A stretch of DNA of 64,000 nt from assembly GCA_045046885.1 (NCBI GenBank), contig JASFYX010000021.1:4276-68275 (forward strand), read 5' to 3'. This stretch comes from CG1-02-35-72 sp045046885. GTDB lineage: Bacteria; Bacteroidota; Bacteroidia; Flavobacteriales; Flavobacteriaceae. Shown here piece after piece: positions 34,743 through 44,694 of this stretch. Each line of letters starts with the position of its first letter. The stretch's first letter is position 1. Under the pieces are notes generated by a model. The model saw only the letters and a program-made list of their open reading frames with translations. It was not told the origin of the DNA and searched no databases. The position numbers were made by a program, and so were the translations under genes.

Positions 34743-34794
34743 TAAGTGAATTAACTCACCAAATATATAATTTTTTGGTGAGTTAACTCACCAA
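34743..34794 (-). promoter_or_regulatory. two tandem 20-bp palindromic operators over the ATPase promoter
   Basis: The perfect palindrome TTGGTGAGTTAACTCACCAA lies at 34775-34794. A second copy with three changes lies at 34743-34762, centre-to-centre 32 bp (about three helical turns). A -7 box TATATTTG (minus strand, 34760-34767) sits between and touches the proximal copy, and the ATG follows 2 bp after that copy. This is the layout of a repressor operator pair; the two sites can also pair with each other as a hairpin. Confidence 0.7.
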
Positions 34795-34870
34795 TTATAG
34801 TATTTTTTATACTAATAGTTTGAGTCCGATCTAAGGTTAATAGTCCTTTTTTTAAATATTCATTGCTAAA

Positions 34871-34903
34871 AAAAAGCCTCAAAACGATATTTTGAGGCTT
34901 TTT
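34871..34903. terminator. bidirectional terminator of the act-cta operon
   Basis: AAAAAGCCTCAAAA / TTTTGAGGCTTTTT stem with T runs on both strands, 21 bp after the ctaD stop. Confidence 0.9.
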
Positions 34904-34923
34904 AATTTTTTTATAAAAAGGTT

Positions 34924-36693
34924 TTAAAACATTTCTTCACCTAGTCTTGCAGGGACAATTTGAGAAGTAAAATCTTGGCCACCATATAATTCGTCGTTTT
35001 CGTCAACTTTAGAATAGTCGTAAGCCCAACGGTGTACTTCTGGGATTTTTCCAGGCCAGTTACCGTGTATATGTTCTACAGGTGTTGTCCATTCAAGTGA
35101 ATTAGATTTCCATGGATTTTGAGTAGCCTTGGGGCCTTTTTTTATACTAAAGAAAAAATTGGCAAAGAATAATATTTGAGCCAATCCGCCAATAATGGCA
35201 AATACTGTTATAACATTATTTATATGTAATAAATCGTCGAATATTGGAAAAGCGGTATTGGTATAATAACGTCTTGGCAATCCGGCTAGACCGATAAAAT
35301 GCATTGGAAAAAAGACACCATAAGCCGAGATTATTGTCAGCCAAAAATGAAGGTAGCCTAAATCTTTATTCATCATACGACCGTACATTTTAGGGAACCA
35401 ATGATAGACACCTGCTAACATACCTAAGATGGCCGAAACACCCATAACCAGATGGAAATGCGCGACTACAAACATCGTATCGTGTACATTTATATCTAAA
35501 GCACTATCTCCTAAAACAATTCCGGTAAGGCCTCCTGTTATAAAAGTAGAGACAAACCCAATTGAAAATAGCATGGCTGGATTGAGTTGTAAATTACCTT
35601 TCCAAAGTGTTGTTATCCAGTTAAAGGCTTTTACAGCCGACGGAATAGCAATTAGTAAAGTTGTAAAAGTAAACACTGAACCCAAAAATGGATTCATCCC
35701 TGTTACAAACATATGATGTCCCCAAACTACTGTTGACAAAAAGGCAATAGCAATTATAGAGCCAATCATAGCACGATACCCAAAAATAGGTTTACGCGAA
35801 TTTGTAGCCATTACTTCTGATACAATTCCCATTGCGGGTAATATCACAATATAAACTTCGGGGTGTCCTAAAAACCAAAAAAGGTGTTCGAATAAAATAG
35901 GCGACCCCCCTTGATAATGTAAAACTTCACCTTGAATAAATATATCTGATAGATAAAAAGAGGTGCCAAAACTACGGTCAAATATTAATAATAAAGCTGC
36001 TGATAATAATACAGGAAATGTAGTTACACCAATAACAGCTGTTATAAAAAATGCCCAAATTGTAAGAGGCAACCTTATCATTTTCATACCAATGGTACGT
36101 AAATTTAAAATCGTAACTATATAATTTAATGAACCTAGTAAAGATGACGCAATAAAGATAGCCATAGAAACTAACCATAATGTCATACCTAATCCAGATC
36201 CTGGCATCGCTTGAGGCAAGGCACTTAAAGGTGGATAAATTGTCCAACCACCAGCGGCAGGTCCTGTTTCTACAAACAACGATAATAACATGATGACACT
36301 AGACAGAAAGAAGAGCCAATACGATATCATATTTAACAAACCCGAAGCCATATCACGTGCCCCAATTTGCAACGGAATAAGTAAATTACTAAATGTACCA
36401 CTTAAGCCTGCTGTTAAGACAAAAAAGACCATAATAGTCCCGTGAATTGTCACTAAGGATAAATAAGTATCTGGCGACATAATACCGCCATCTTGACCTT
36501 TTCCTAAAAAGGCTTCTATAAGGCTAAATGAAGTGTCTGGATATGATAATTGCAAACGAAACAATATAGACATAAACATACCTATAAGCCCCATAAAAAT
36601 ACCTGTAATAAGATATTGTTTGGCAATCATTTTATGATCTTGACTAAAAATAAATTTTGTTACAAACGTCTCTTTATGATGATGTTCTGACAT
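34924..36693 (-). CDS. ctaD: cytochrome c oxidase subunit I
   Basis: Catalytic haem-copper subunit in the inner membrane, reducing oxygen to water and pumping protons. Ligands are visible: haem a His84 (TIHGT), CuB His277 in GHPEVY with Tyr281 for the His-Tyr crosslink and Glu279 of the D channel, CuB His326/His327, and haem His412/His414 in VAHFHLVMG. Twelve or more membrane segments; 589 residues. GHPEVY marks an A1-type enzyme. Last gene of the respiratory operon, 25 bp after ctaC. Confidence 0.96.
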   Translation of the reverse strand: MSEHHHKETFVTKFIFSQDHKMIAKQYLITGIFMGLIGMFMSILFRLQLSYPDTSFSLIEAFLGKGQDGGIMSPDTYLSLVTIHGTIMVFFVLTAGLSGTFSNLLIPLQIGARDMASGLLNMISYWLFFLSSVIMLLSLFVETGPAAGGWTIYPPLSALPQAMPGSGLGMTLWLVSMAIFIASSLLGSLNYIVTILNLRTIGMKMIRLPLTIWAFFITAVIGVTTFPVLLSAALLLIFDRSFGTSFYLSDIFIQGEVLHYQGGSPILFEHLFWFLGHPEVYIVILPAMGIVSEVMATNSRKPIFGYRAMIGSIIAIAFLSTVVWGHHMFVTGMNPFLGSVFTFTTLLIAIPSAVKAFNWITTLWKGNLQLNPAMLFSIGFVSTFITGGLTGIVLGDSALDINVHDTMFVVAHFHLVMGVSAILGMLAGVYHWFPKMYGRMMNKDLGYLHFWLTIISAYGVFFPMHFIGLAGLPRRYYTNTAFPIFDDLLHINNVITVFAIIGGLAQILFFANFFFSIKKGPKATQNPWKSNSLEWTTPVEHIHGNWPGKIPEVHRWAYDYSKVDENDELYGGQDFTSQIVPARLGEEMF

Positions 36694-36718
36694 GAGTTGA
36701 TTTTTTAGTAGTAAGTTT

Positions 36719-37738
36719 TTAGTTGAGTACTTGCGCTAGTGTTTTTTGAGAAGCTAACCAATCGTTAAATTCGGCTTCTTCAACAACCACTATTTTCATT
36801 TGCATATTGTAATGAGATGAACCACATATTTTATTACAAAGCAATAAATAATCAAAAGTATAAGGATCTTCGCCTTTATCTTTACGTAACTCATTTATAT
36901 GTGTCACTTTAGCAATAATATCTTTGTTTTTACGCATTTCTGCAGTAGTAACAGAAGGCGTAAAAGCAAAATGGGTTGTCATACCAGGTACACAATTCAT
37001 TTGAGCACGAAAATGTGGCATATAAGCAGAGTGAATAACATCTTGAGAGCGGAAACTTAAAACTACTTTACGTCCTTTTGGCAAATACAATACACGTGTT
37101 GGAATATCATCTGCACTGTAGGTGTCATTTGTATCAACACCCATGGTATTAATACCTTTAATGTTGCGCACATTAGCCTTTCCTAAAACATTGTCTTTAC
37201 CAGCATAACGGGCTTCCCACTGAAATTGTTTTGCATAAACTTCTATTTCTAGAGGGTTTTTAGCCTCAGAAGAATCCATTACATCATTCCACGTCCATAA
37301 ACCATACCCAATTAATAAAGTAAGGACAATAGCAGGAACTACAGTCCAAATAAATTCTAATCTAGCGCTATCGGCAAAAAAAATAGCTTTACGTCCTTTA
37401 ATACCACGATACTTAAAAGTATAATAGTAAATTAAAAATTGTGTAATAAACTGTACCGTAAAAATAAGGCACATCGTTATGATAAATAAATTATCGATAT
37501 GATGTCCTTCTAAAGAGGCGGACAAACGCGGTAATAATACATCACGACCTCTAAACATAGAGGTGAGCATTAATCCATAAATAAAAACCATTAAGCCTAA
37601 CATAAGCCAGCCATTAATGTTGTTTTCTTTTTCTGTAGCAGTACTGTTTTTAACTTTTGTCAATCCTAATATCTTAACAAATTGCCAACAAGCAACGACT
37701 AAGGCTACAAAGATTAAAATAAAAAAAAGTGCTTTCAT
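36719..37738 (-). CDS. ctaC: cytochrome c oxidase subunit II
   Basis: Carries the CuA electron-entry site on its periplasmic cupredoxin domain. CuA ligands: His236, then Cys301, Cys305, His309 and Met312 in CNKICGSSHYNM; the usual Glu between the cysteines is Lys here, which I recall from other Bacteroidetes. Three hydrophobic segments (about 3-25, 43-60, 83-106, and another near 127-148) are more than the standard two, so an additional N-terminal helix or signal is present. No fused cytochrome c domain. 339 residues. Confidence 0.94.
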   Translation of the reverse strand: MKALFFILIFVALVVACWQFVKILGLTKVKNSTATEKENNINGWLMLGLMVFIYGLMLTSMFRGRDVLLPRLSASLEGHHIDNLFIITMCLIFTVQFITQFLIYYYTFKYRGIKGRKAIFFADSARLEFIWTVVPAIVLTLLIGYGLWTWNDVMDSSEAKNPLEIEVYAKQFQWEARYAGKDNVLGKANVRNIKGINTMGVDTNDTYSADDIPTRVLYLPKGRKVVLSFRSQDVIHSAYMPHFRAQMNCVPGMTTHFAFTPSVTTAEMRKNKDIIAKVTHINELRKDKGEDPYTFDYLLLCNKICGSSHYNMQMKIVVVEEAEFNDWLASQKTLAQVLN

Positions 37739-37770
37739 ATATTAGTTGTTCTTGATTTTTTTAGTGTTTT

Positions 37771-39111
37771 TTAGTAGTGGTAGTTTTCAGATTCTTTCAT
37801 AAACGGATTGCCTTTGGCATGTAAGGGTGCTTTTGTTAAAGCGTTAAATACAACATAGATAAATAGTCCTAAAAAGAATAGTACAGCACTTATTTCTGGA
37901 ATACCAACTTGCCAATGATTACCAACTGTAGCCGGAGATATCATAACATAAATATCAATGTAATGTCCTAATAAAATTATTATACCTGTTGAGATAATAA
38001 ACCATGGTACACGTTTGTAATCGCTATTCATTAAAACCAAAATTGGGAATACAAAATTTAAGGCAACCATACCCATAAACAACAATTGATAAGTACCTAA
38101 TAATCTAGGTGTAAAATAAGCCGTTTCTTCGGGCATATTGGCGTACCAAATAAGCATAAATTGTGAAAACCATAAATACGTCCAGAAAATACTAAACCCG
38201 AACATAAATTTGGCTAAATCGTGTAAATGACTGTCGTTTACTTTTGGTAAAAAACCTTTGGCTCTCAAATAAATTGTAACCATAGCTATTACCGTAATTG
38301 CCGAAACAATTAATGAGGAAAAAATATACCAACCAAATAAAGTGCTTTGCCAATGTGGGGTTAAAGACATAATCCAATCCCAAGACATCATAGATTCTGT
38401 TACAACAAAGAATAGCAAGAAGATAATTGAGGCTTTCATGTTCTTTTTGTAATGTACTAAATCTTTTGCTTCATCTTGTGCCAATGAATTTTTACGAGAA
38501 TAGTAACGATAAAAATTCCATCCTAAAATATAGATAAAAGTACGTATCATCCAAAAAGGTACGTTTAACCACCAACTTTTGGCCATTAATATTTCGTCAT
38601 ATTGTGGGCTGTTTACATCATAGAATTCGGGTGTCATCCACACAAAATAATGATGACCATTTATAGCCGATAAGATTAAAAATCCTAAAATAAATAGAGA
38701 ACCGGGCAGTAAATAAGCTGTGATGCCTTCCATGACGCGGAATAAAACAATAGACCATCCAGCTTGAGCGGCGTATTGTATAGCATAAAAAGCTAAAGTA
38801 CCCAGAGCAATCATAAAAAAGAAAAACATCGCAATATAAACGGCAGAATAGGGTCTATTTTGCATAGCGTGCAAAGTGTGCTCTAATTGTTGCTCTTCGG
38901 TCATATGAGCTTCTTCATGTTTTTTATCTTGGTGTGCGTCTGTTTGAGTCACTTCTTTCTGGGCATGTGTATCATGACCATTGTTATGCATCATTTCTTT
39001 TACTTGGTCGGTTGTACCGGGTGTTGCATAGAAGCTATAGGCAATACCAATTACTCCTAAAATCATTAAGACAATAGCACCCATTTTTAATTTACTCGAA
39101 AAACTATACAT
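37771..39111 (-). CDS. actF: Alternative Complex III subunit ActF (quinol:cytochrome c oxidoreductase membrane subunit)
   Basis: NrfD-superfamily-like integral membrane subunit of ACIII, paralogous to ActC. About ten hydrophobic helices with loop features such as LTPHWQSTLFGWYIF and MTPEFYDV. A His-rich, charged insert follows the first helix (residues about 36-85: many H, E, D, T), which is variable in this family and could bind metal or be a linker. 446 residues. Situated between actE (17 bp) and ctaC (32 bp). Confidence 0.9.
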   Translation of the reverse strand: MYSFSSKLKMGAIVLMILGVIGIAYSFYATPGTTDQVKEMMHNNGHDTHAQKEVTQTDAHQDKKHEEAHMTEEQQLEHTLHAMQNRPYSAVYIAMFFFFMIALGTLAFYAIQYAAQAGWSIVLFRVMEGITAYLLPGSLFILGFLILSAINGHHYFVWMTPEFYDVNSPQYDEILMAKSWWLNVPFWMIRTFIYILGWNFYRYYSRKNSLAQDEAKDLVHYKKNMKASIIFLLFFVVTESMMSWDWIMSLTPHWQSTLFGWYIFSSLIVSAITVIAMVTIYLRAKGFLPKVNDSHLHDLAKFMFGFSIFWTYLWFSQFMLIWYANMPEETAYFTPRLLGTYQLLFMGMVALNFVFPILVLMNSDYKRVPWFIISTGIIILLGHYIDIYVMISPATVGNHWQVGIPEISAVLFFLGLFIYVVFNALTKAPLHAKGNPFMKESENYHY

Positions 39112-39128
39112 ATCTATTTTCTATCTTT

Positions 39129-39689
39129 TTATTGTAATAAATCTTCTCTAAGCTTTTGTACATATTGTACTACTTGCCAACGTTCTTTATTTGTTAATTG
39201 TGATGCATGAGATCCCATCATATTTCTACCATACATAATAACGTGGTAAATACTGCCTTCTGTAATATCGCGGTCTTTATAATTGGGAACACCCAAAAAC
39301 TTTTCGCGCTTAACCAAAGTTCCTTGACCATCTCCTTTGTCGCCATGACAAACAGCACAGTAAATAGTAAACATGGCCTTTCCATTTGCCAGATTAGCGT
39401 CGTTTACTTCTAAAGGCGATTTTAATGTTTTTTTAGCCAAATTGTAACCATCTTCACTAAAAGGAATTTCGTAAGGAATTTCTCCTCTAAAAATGGTGCC
39501 AGCAACAGGTGCTTGGGCTTCTATGCCGTTTTTAAAATTTGGATTTGTACCGTATGTTTCATAACTCACAGCATTGTACATATCTGTATCAGCCATATAC
39601 TGCACTTTTCTAGAACGGTGGTCGTTGCTACAAGAGCTCACACTTAAAATAAGTACTGTAACAACTACTATGTTTAATATATGTTTCAT
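39129..39689 (-). CDS. actE: Alternative Complex III monohaem cytochrome c lipoprotein ActE
   Basis: Lipoprotein signal (hydrophobic IVVVTVLILSVSSC, lipid-attached Cys20) and one haem site CAVCH (Cys111, Cys114, His115); a likely axial Met lies in GRNMMGSHAS. It passes electrons from ACIII toward the oxidase on the outer face of the inner membrane. 186 residues. 7 bp after actD. Confidence 0.93.
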   Translation of the reverse strand: MKHILNIVVVTVLILSVSSCSNDHRSRKVQYMADTDMYNAVSYETYGTNPNFKNGIEAQAPVAGTIFRGEIPYEIPFSEDGYNLAKKTLKSPLEVNDANLANGKAMFTIYCAVCHGDKGDGQGTLVKREKFLGVPNYKDRDITEGSIYHVIMYGRNMMGSHASQLTNKERWQVVQYVQKLREDLLQ

Positions 39690-39696
39690 TTTTTTG

Positions 39697-40215
39697 TTAA
39701 GCTTTTGTTTTAATTTCTTTAGCTCCCGATTTTTTAAGTAATTTCTCTAAATCAGCAACATTGTCTCCTGTTGATACTTCAACCATAAAATGATCGTCGG
39801 TTGTTCTTAAATCAGGATTTTCGGCTTCTTTAAAAGGCCATAGTTTACTGCGCATATAAAAGGTTATTACCATTAAATGTGCTGCAAAAAACACAGTCAA
39901 TTCGAACATAATAGGGACAAATGCTGGAGAATTTTCGGCAAAACTCCCACTGGGTTTTCCGCCTATATTTTGAGGCCAATCTGATATCATCATATAATTC
40001 ATCATCCAAATTGAAAAAGCCAATCCTATAATGCCATAAATGAAAGACATTATGGCTATGCGCGTGTTTTCTATGCCTACTGCTTTTTCTAATCCGTGAA
40101 CTGGAAAAGGTGTAAACACTTCTTCTATATGATAATTAGCTTCTTTAATCTCTTTAACGGCGCTTAAAAGCACGTCATCATCATCGTAAATAGCTTGTAC
40201 AGTTGTATTACTCAT
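39697..40215 (-). CDS. actD: Alternative Complex III subunit ActD (DUF3341)
   Basis: Small membrane subunit with an N-terminal soluble domain (VQAIYDDDDVLLSAVKEIKE, then EEVFTPFPVHGLE, the typical DUF3341 start) and two transmembrane helices (about residues 55-75 and 105-122). Structural role in ACIII. Overlaps the actC stop by 8 bp. Confidence 0.92.
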   Translation of the reverse strand: MSNTTVQAIYDDDDVLLSAVKEIKEANYHIEEVFTPFPVHGLEKAVGIENTRIAIMSFIYGIIGLAFSIWMMNYMMISDWPQNIGGKPSGSFAENSPAFVPIMFELTVFFAAHLMVITFYMRSKLWPFKEAENPDLRTTDDHFMVEVSTGDNVADLEKLLKKSGAKEIKTKA

Positions 40216-41602
40216 GATTGTTATCTCTTAATTTTTTATAATTTTCTCCAGACGATTTTAAAATACTCTTTAACTCTGCTTGTGCTATAACAGGAAATGT
40301 TCTAGCATATAATAAAAATAACACAAAGAAAAAGCCAATAGTGCCAATAAATATGGCTACATCGACAAAAGTTGGTGAAAACATTGTCCAAGTAGATGGT
40401 AAATGTCCGCGACTTAAATCGATTACAATAATATCAAAACGCTCAAACCACATGCCGATATTTATAACGATAGAAATAAAGAATGACCACATATAATTTG
40501 TTCTTAATTTTTTAATCCAAAGCGATTGTGGAATGATAAAGTTACAGGTAATCAATGCCCAAAACGCCCACCAATAAGGCCCCGTTGCAGCGCCAATTGA
40601 CATATAAGTGTAATCTTCGTAACTGCTACCGCTGTACCATCCTATAAAAAATTCGGTTATATAAGCTACAGATACAATGCCTCCTGTTAATAATATCACC
40701 TTATTCATATTTTCTATATGAATATTGGTTATATAAGCTTCAAGATTTGACACTTTACGCATAATAATGAGTAAGGTTTGTACCATAGCAAATCCTGAAA
40801 AGATAGCCCCTGCTACAAAGTAAGGTGGAAATATTGTACTGTGCCATCCTGGTATAACCGAGGTAGCAAAGTCCATTGATACAATTGTATGAACCGATAA
40901 CACAAGTGGTGTTGCCAATCCGGCTAATACCAAAGAGACTTCTTCAAAACGTTGCCAATCTTTTAATCTTCCAGACCATCCAAAACTTAACAAACTGTAT
41001 ATTTTCTTTTGGAAAGGTTTTACAGCCCTATCGCGTAACATTGCAAAATCTGGTAATAATCCTGTGTACCAAAAGACTATTGATACTGATAGATATGTAG
41101 AAATAGCAAAAACATCCCATAACAATGGTGAGTTAAAGTTTACCCATAAGTTACCCAAAGCATTAGGTAAAGGTAAAACGTAAAAGGCATTCCACACACG
41201 TCCCATATGAATTATAGGAAAAAGTCCAGCCTGAAAAACTGCAAATATTGTCATGGCTTCGGCAGAACGGTTAATTCCCATACGCCATTTTTGACGGAAT
41301 AATAATAGTACCGCAGAAATTAAAGTTCCTGCGTGACCGATACCTACCCACCATACAAAGTTGGTGATATCCCAAGCCCAGTTAATTTTATTGTTTAAAC
41401 CCCATACGCCAATACCTGTACCGATGGTATAAATAATGGCGCCTATGCCCCATAAAAAGGCAATTAAGGCTATTGAAAAGGCAATCCACCACAGTTTATT
41501 AGCACGCCCTTCTACAGGCGCCGCAACATCAACACTGATATCGTGATAACTTTTATTGCCGCTAATTAATGGTTCTCTTATAGGTGCTTCGTAATGAGAC
41601 AT
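40208..41602 (-). CDS. actC: Alternative Complex III quinol-binding membrane subunit ActC (NrfD/PsrC family)
   Basis: Polytopic subunit, about ten helices, that holds the quinol site. Family segments WWVGIGHAGTLISAVLLLFR, MGRVWNAFYVLPLPN and WHSTIFPPYFVAGAIFSG are present; 464 residues is the usual size. 23 bp after actB. Confidence 0.94.
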   Translation of the reverse strand: MSHYEAPIREPLISGNKSYHDISVDVAAPVEGRANKLWWIAFSIALIAFLWGIGAIIYTIGTGIGVWGLNNKINWAWDITNFVWWVGIGHAGTLISAVLLLFRQKWRMGINRSAEAMTIFAVFQAGLFPIIHMGRVWNAFYVLPLPNALGNLWVNFNSPLLWDVFAISTYLSVSIVFWYTGLLPDFAMLRDRAVKPFQKKIYSLLSFGWSGRLKDWQRFEEVSLVLAGLATPLVLSVHTIVSMDFATSVIPGWHSTIFPPYFVAGAIFSGFAMVQTLLIIMRKVSNLEAYITNIHIENMNKVILLTGGIVSVAYITEFFIGWYSGSSYEDYTYMSIGAATGPYWWAFWALITCNFIIPQSLWIKKLRTNYMWSFFISIVINIGMWFERFDIIVIDLSRGHLPSTWTMFSPTFVDVAIFIGTIGFFFVLFLLYARTFPVIAQAELKSILKSSGENYKKLRDNNHE

Positions 41603-41625
41603 AATTTATTGTATATCTTTATTTA

Positions 41626-44600
41626 TTAATCTTTTGTATTTCTAACTTTAAGATGGTACATAACGTTTGGTTTTGTACCAATTTCTGCTAATAAATGAAA
41701 AGTACGATCGTCTTCTGTTAATTGTGCCACATCGCTTTTTTTATCATTTACGTCGCCAAATACCATGGCGCCTGTTGGACAAGCACTTGAACAAGCTGTT
41801 TGGAATTCTATATCTTTTACAGGACGTCCTTCTTTTTTAGCCGTTAAAATACTCAATTGTGTTTTTTGAATACACATTGAACATTTTTCCATAACGCCTC
41901 TAGAGCGTACAACAACGTCTGGATTCAATACCATTTTACTGAGGTCGTTATTCATGTTAAAGTCAAATTCGCTGTTATTAGCATATTTAAACCAGTTAAA
42001 ACGACGGACACGATACGGGCAGTTATTAGCACAATAACGTGTGCCTACACAACGGTTATAAGCCATATGATTTTGACCTTGACGACTGTGTGATGTTGCC
42101 GAAACTGGACATACAGTTTCACAAGGTGCATGGTTACAATGCTGACACATTACAGGTTGAAAAGCCACTTGTGGATTTTCTTCTGGAATAGTCATATCAT
42201 TAAACATCTCACCCGAACCAAAAATACCTTCTTCTTTGGCTTTTTCATTTGTCATATCAGAGGTGTAATACCTATCTATACGCAACCAATGCATATCGCG
42301 GCTTACACGTATTTCGTGTTTACCTACAACAGGTACATTATTTTCGGCATGACAGGCCACAATGCAAGCAGCACATCCTGTACAAGTTGCTAAATCTATA
42401 GACAGATTAAAGTGAGGACCTACATCATCACTAAATTTATCCCATAAATCTACTTTATCGGCTGTAACTTCTTGATGGTTTAAAGAAAATTCTGGTGTTT
42501 TATTCCAAGATTCTTTTGGATTTTTAATGAAATCGTCTAAAGTAGTTTCTTTAATAATTTCATCACGACCCATTATGGTATGTTGCAATTGCACACAGGC
42601 AAATTCGTATTCGCCATTTGTCTTTTCAATACTTACAGCTTGTACATTATTGAAATTTAGCATCAATGCGTAGGCATTTAAACCTATCATCATATCTTCT
42701 TGCATACCCGCTGTTCTACCATAACCAACAGCTAAACCAACACTACCTTTAGCTTGACCGGGTTGGATATAAACAGGTACATTATTTAAAGTAGTATTAC
42801 CCACTTTTAAATTAACCATATCGCCATTAAGAGCGCCATTGCTTACGTTCCAGTTTTTTATATTTAATGTTTTGGCATCTGCCATAGACATTGTTAAATA
42901 ATTATCCCAAGAAGTTCTTGTAACGGGGTCGGGTAATTCTTGCAACCAAGGATTGGCAGCTTGTTTACCATCTCCTAAACCTGTTTTAGCGTATAAAGAG
43001 AGTTCGAATTTAGCAATTTTTGTTTTGCTTAACGCTGATGCTAAACTTGCTAAATCTAATTTATTTTCTTTTAATTTTAAAGCTGATGATGATGCGTAAA
43101 CACCGTCGTGTAAAGCTTTATTCCATCCTGCTCCTTTTAAAATATTGGCAGACCAATTATCGCGTAAAGCTTGATAATAATTTTGAGAGCTACCCATCCA
43201 CATTAATAAACTGTCTTCAAATTGACGTGTGTCAAATAAAGGTTTAATGGTGGGTTGCATAAGGCTGTAATGGCCTTCTTGTAAGTGCGCGTCTCCCCAA
43301 GATTCTAAATAATGAGGTGTGGTCGCTACAAATTGTGTTTGCAAAGCCGTTTCGTCATCATTTGAACTAAAAGTTACCGATAGTTTTACTTTTTTCAAGC
43401 CTTCATTAAAGGCTTTTGCATCAGCTAAGGAATAAGATGGATTAGCATTATAAACTAATAAAGCGCCTACTTTACCAGCATTCATTTCTTTTATCAATGA
43501 AGCCACTTGAGTATCATTTCCCGCCCTTACGTAACGAGGAGAAGTAGCATCATAAACTTCAGATTGTAATGCTGCATTAAGTTTATTGGTTAAAATTTGA
43601 GCTGCTTTATTTTGAATTCCTGTAACAACTACAGCATTTTTACTAGCTTTTCTCAATTGTTTTGCAAGCTTAATTAAAGTTGCATCAGCAGCCGTTTTTT
43701 GTGATGAAAAACTAGTTCCAACAACAGCATTATATAAATTTAGTAAAGCAAAAACTTGTTCTGATGGTTTTAGTAGAATACGCGTATCGGCATTGGCACC
43801 TGTTACAGACATGTTAGATTCTATCTGAATATGTTTTGACATTTTACCGTGTTTTGGTACACGTGTTTTGGCGTAAGCAGCACTGTATTGACCACCTTGC
43901 CAATCGCCTAAAAAGTCGGCACCAATAGAAACAATTAATTCTGCTTTTTCGAAGTTATAATTTGGTAAAGCCCGTAAACCATACATCGTTTCAAACGCCT
44001 CTAAAGCGGCGTTTTCTGATATAGCATCGTAATTTATATGTTCTACATTGCCATATACTTTAGTGAAATCTGCAATTACTTTATTAGAAGATGGACTGGC
44101 TGTAGTTCCTGTTAAAACAACTATTTTTTCGTTATTTTCTTTTAAACTGTTTAGCGTATCTACAACTTTAGAATCTAAAGCTTTCCAACTAGTTGGTTTT
44201 TTAACGGCTAATGGCCCTCTTAATCGGTTGTTATCGTATAAAGATAAAACAGAAGCTTGTACTCTTGCAGATGTTGCGCCCCAATTACCCGCCATTTTGT
44301 TGGGCTCAATTTTTATAGGACGGCCTTCACGGACTTTTACCAAAACATTGGCAAATTCAGCACCATCTGCCATTGTTGTAGCATAAAAGTTAGCAACACC
44401 CGGAATTATATTTTCTGGTTTTACAACATATGGAATTGATTTAATCACAGGTCCTTCGCAAGCTGCTAACGAAGCCGCTGCAGTAGAAAATCCTACATAT
44501 TTTAGAAAATCACGTCGTGTAGTTGCCGAATTAGACAAGCTTTCTTTATTACCCAAAAACACGTCTGTAGGTAATTCTTCTTTAAATTCTTTATTGAAGT

Positions 44601-44667
44601 TTTCAACAATTGGACTATCGGCTTTAAGCTCTTCTACGCTTCTCCAATATTTTTTATTTGATGCCAT
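41626..44667 (-). CDS. actB: Alternative Complex III iron-sulphur subunit ActB (fused B1-B2)
   Basis: Periplasmic electron-transfer subunit. Near the N-terminus is a twin-arginine motif TTRRDFLK (Arg51-Arg52) followed by a hydrophobic stretch and Cys70 in a lipobox-like SLAAC. The first two thirds (to about 750) resemble a molybdopterin-oxidoreductase subunit without cofactor ligands. The C-terminal third is a ferredoxin-like domain with four cysteine clusters: CTGCAACIVAC, CQHCNHAPCETVC, CVGTRYCANNC and CSMC...CSSAC, for three [4Fe-4S] and one [3Fe-4S] centre as known for ACIII. 1013 residues; 27 bp after actA. Confidence 0.94.
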   Translation of the reverse strand: MASNKKYWRSVEELKADSPIVENFNKEFKEELPTDVFLGNKESLSNSATTRRDFLKYVGFSTAAASLAACEGPVIKSIPYVVKPENIIPGVANFYATTMADGAEFANVLVKVREGRPIKIEPNKMAGNWGATSARVQASVLSLYDNNRLRGPLAVKKPTSWKALDSKVVDTLNSLKENNEKIVVLTGTTASPSSNKVIADFTKVYGNVEHINYDAISENAALEAFETMYGLRALPNYNFEKAELIVSIGADFLGDWQGGQYSAAYAKTRVPKHGKMSKHIQIESNMSVTGANADTRILLKPSEQVFALLNLYNAVVGTSFSSQKTAADATLIKLAKQLRKASKNAVVVTGIQNKAAQILTNKLNAALQSEVYDATSPRYVRAGNDTQVASLIKEMNAGKVGALLVYNANPSYSLADAKAFNEGLKKVKLSVTFSSNDDETALQTQFVATTPHYLESWGDAHLQEGHYSLMQPTIKPLFDTRQFEDSLLMWMGSSQNYYQALRDNWSANILKGAGWNKALHDGVYASSSALKLKENKLDLASLASALSKTKIAKFELSLYAKTGLGDGKQAANPWLQELPDPVTRTSWDNYLTMSMADAKTLNIKNWNVSNGALNGDMVNLKVGNTTLNNVPVYIQPGQAKGSVGLAVGYGRTAGMQEDMMIGLNAYALMLNFNNVQAVSIEKTNGEYEFACVQLQHTIMGRDEIIKETTLDDFIKNPKESWNKTPEFSLNHQEVTADKVDLWDKFSDDVGPHFNLSIDLATCTGCAACIVACHAENNVPVVGKHEIRVSRDMHWLRIDRYYTSDMTNEKAKEEGIFGSGEMFNDMTIPEENPQVAFQPVMCQHCNHAPCETVCPVSATSHSRQGQNHMAYNRCVGTRYCANNCPYRVRRFNWFKYANNSEFDFNMNNDLSKMVLNPDVVVRSRGVMEKCSMCIQKTQLSILTAKKEGRPVKDIEFQTACSSACPTGAMVFGDVNDKKSDVAQLTEDDRTFHLLAEIGTKPNVMYHLKVRNTKD

Positions 44668-44694
44668 TGTATAATTTAGTGTTTTCTTTATTTA

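Noticed and set aside
41626..44667. ActB read as a molybdenum oxidoreductase or formate dehydrogenase
   Set aside because: The fused layout, the lack of cofactor ligands in the first part and the act gene order identify it as an Alternative Complex III subunit.
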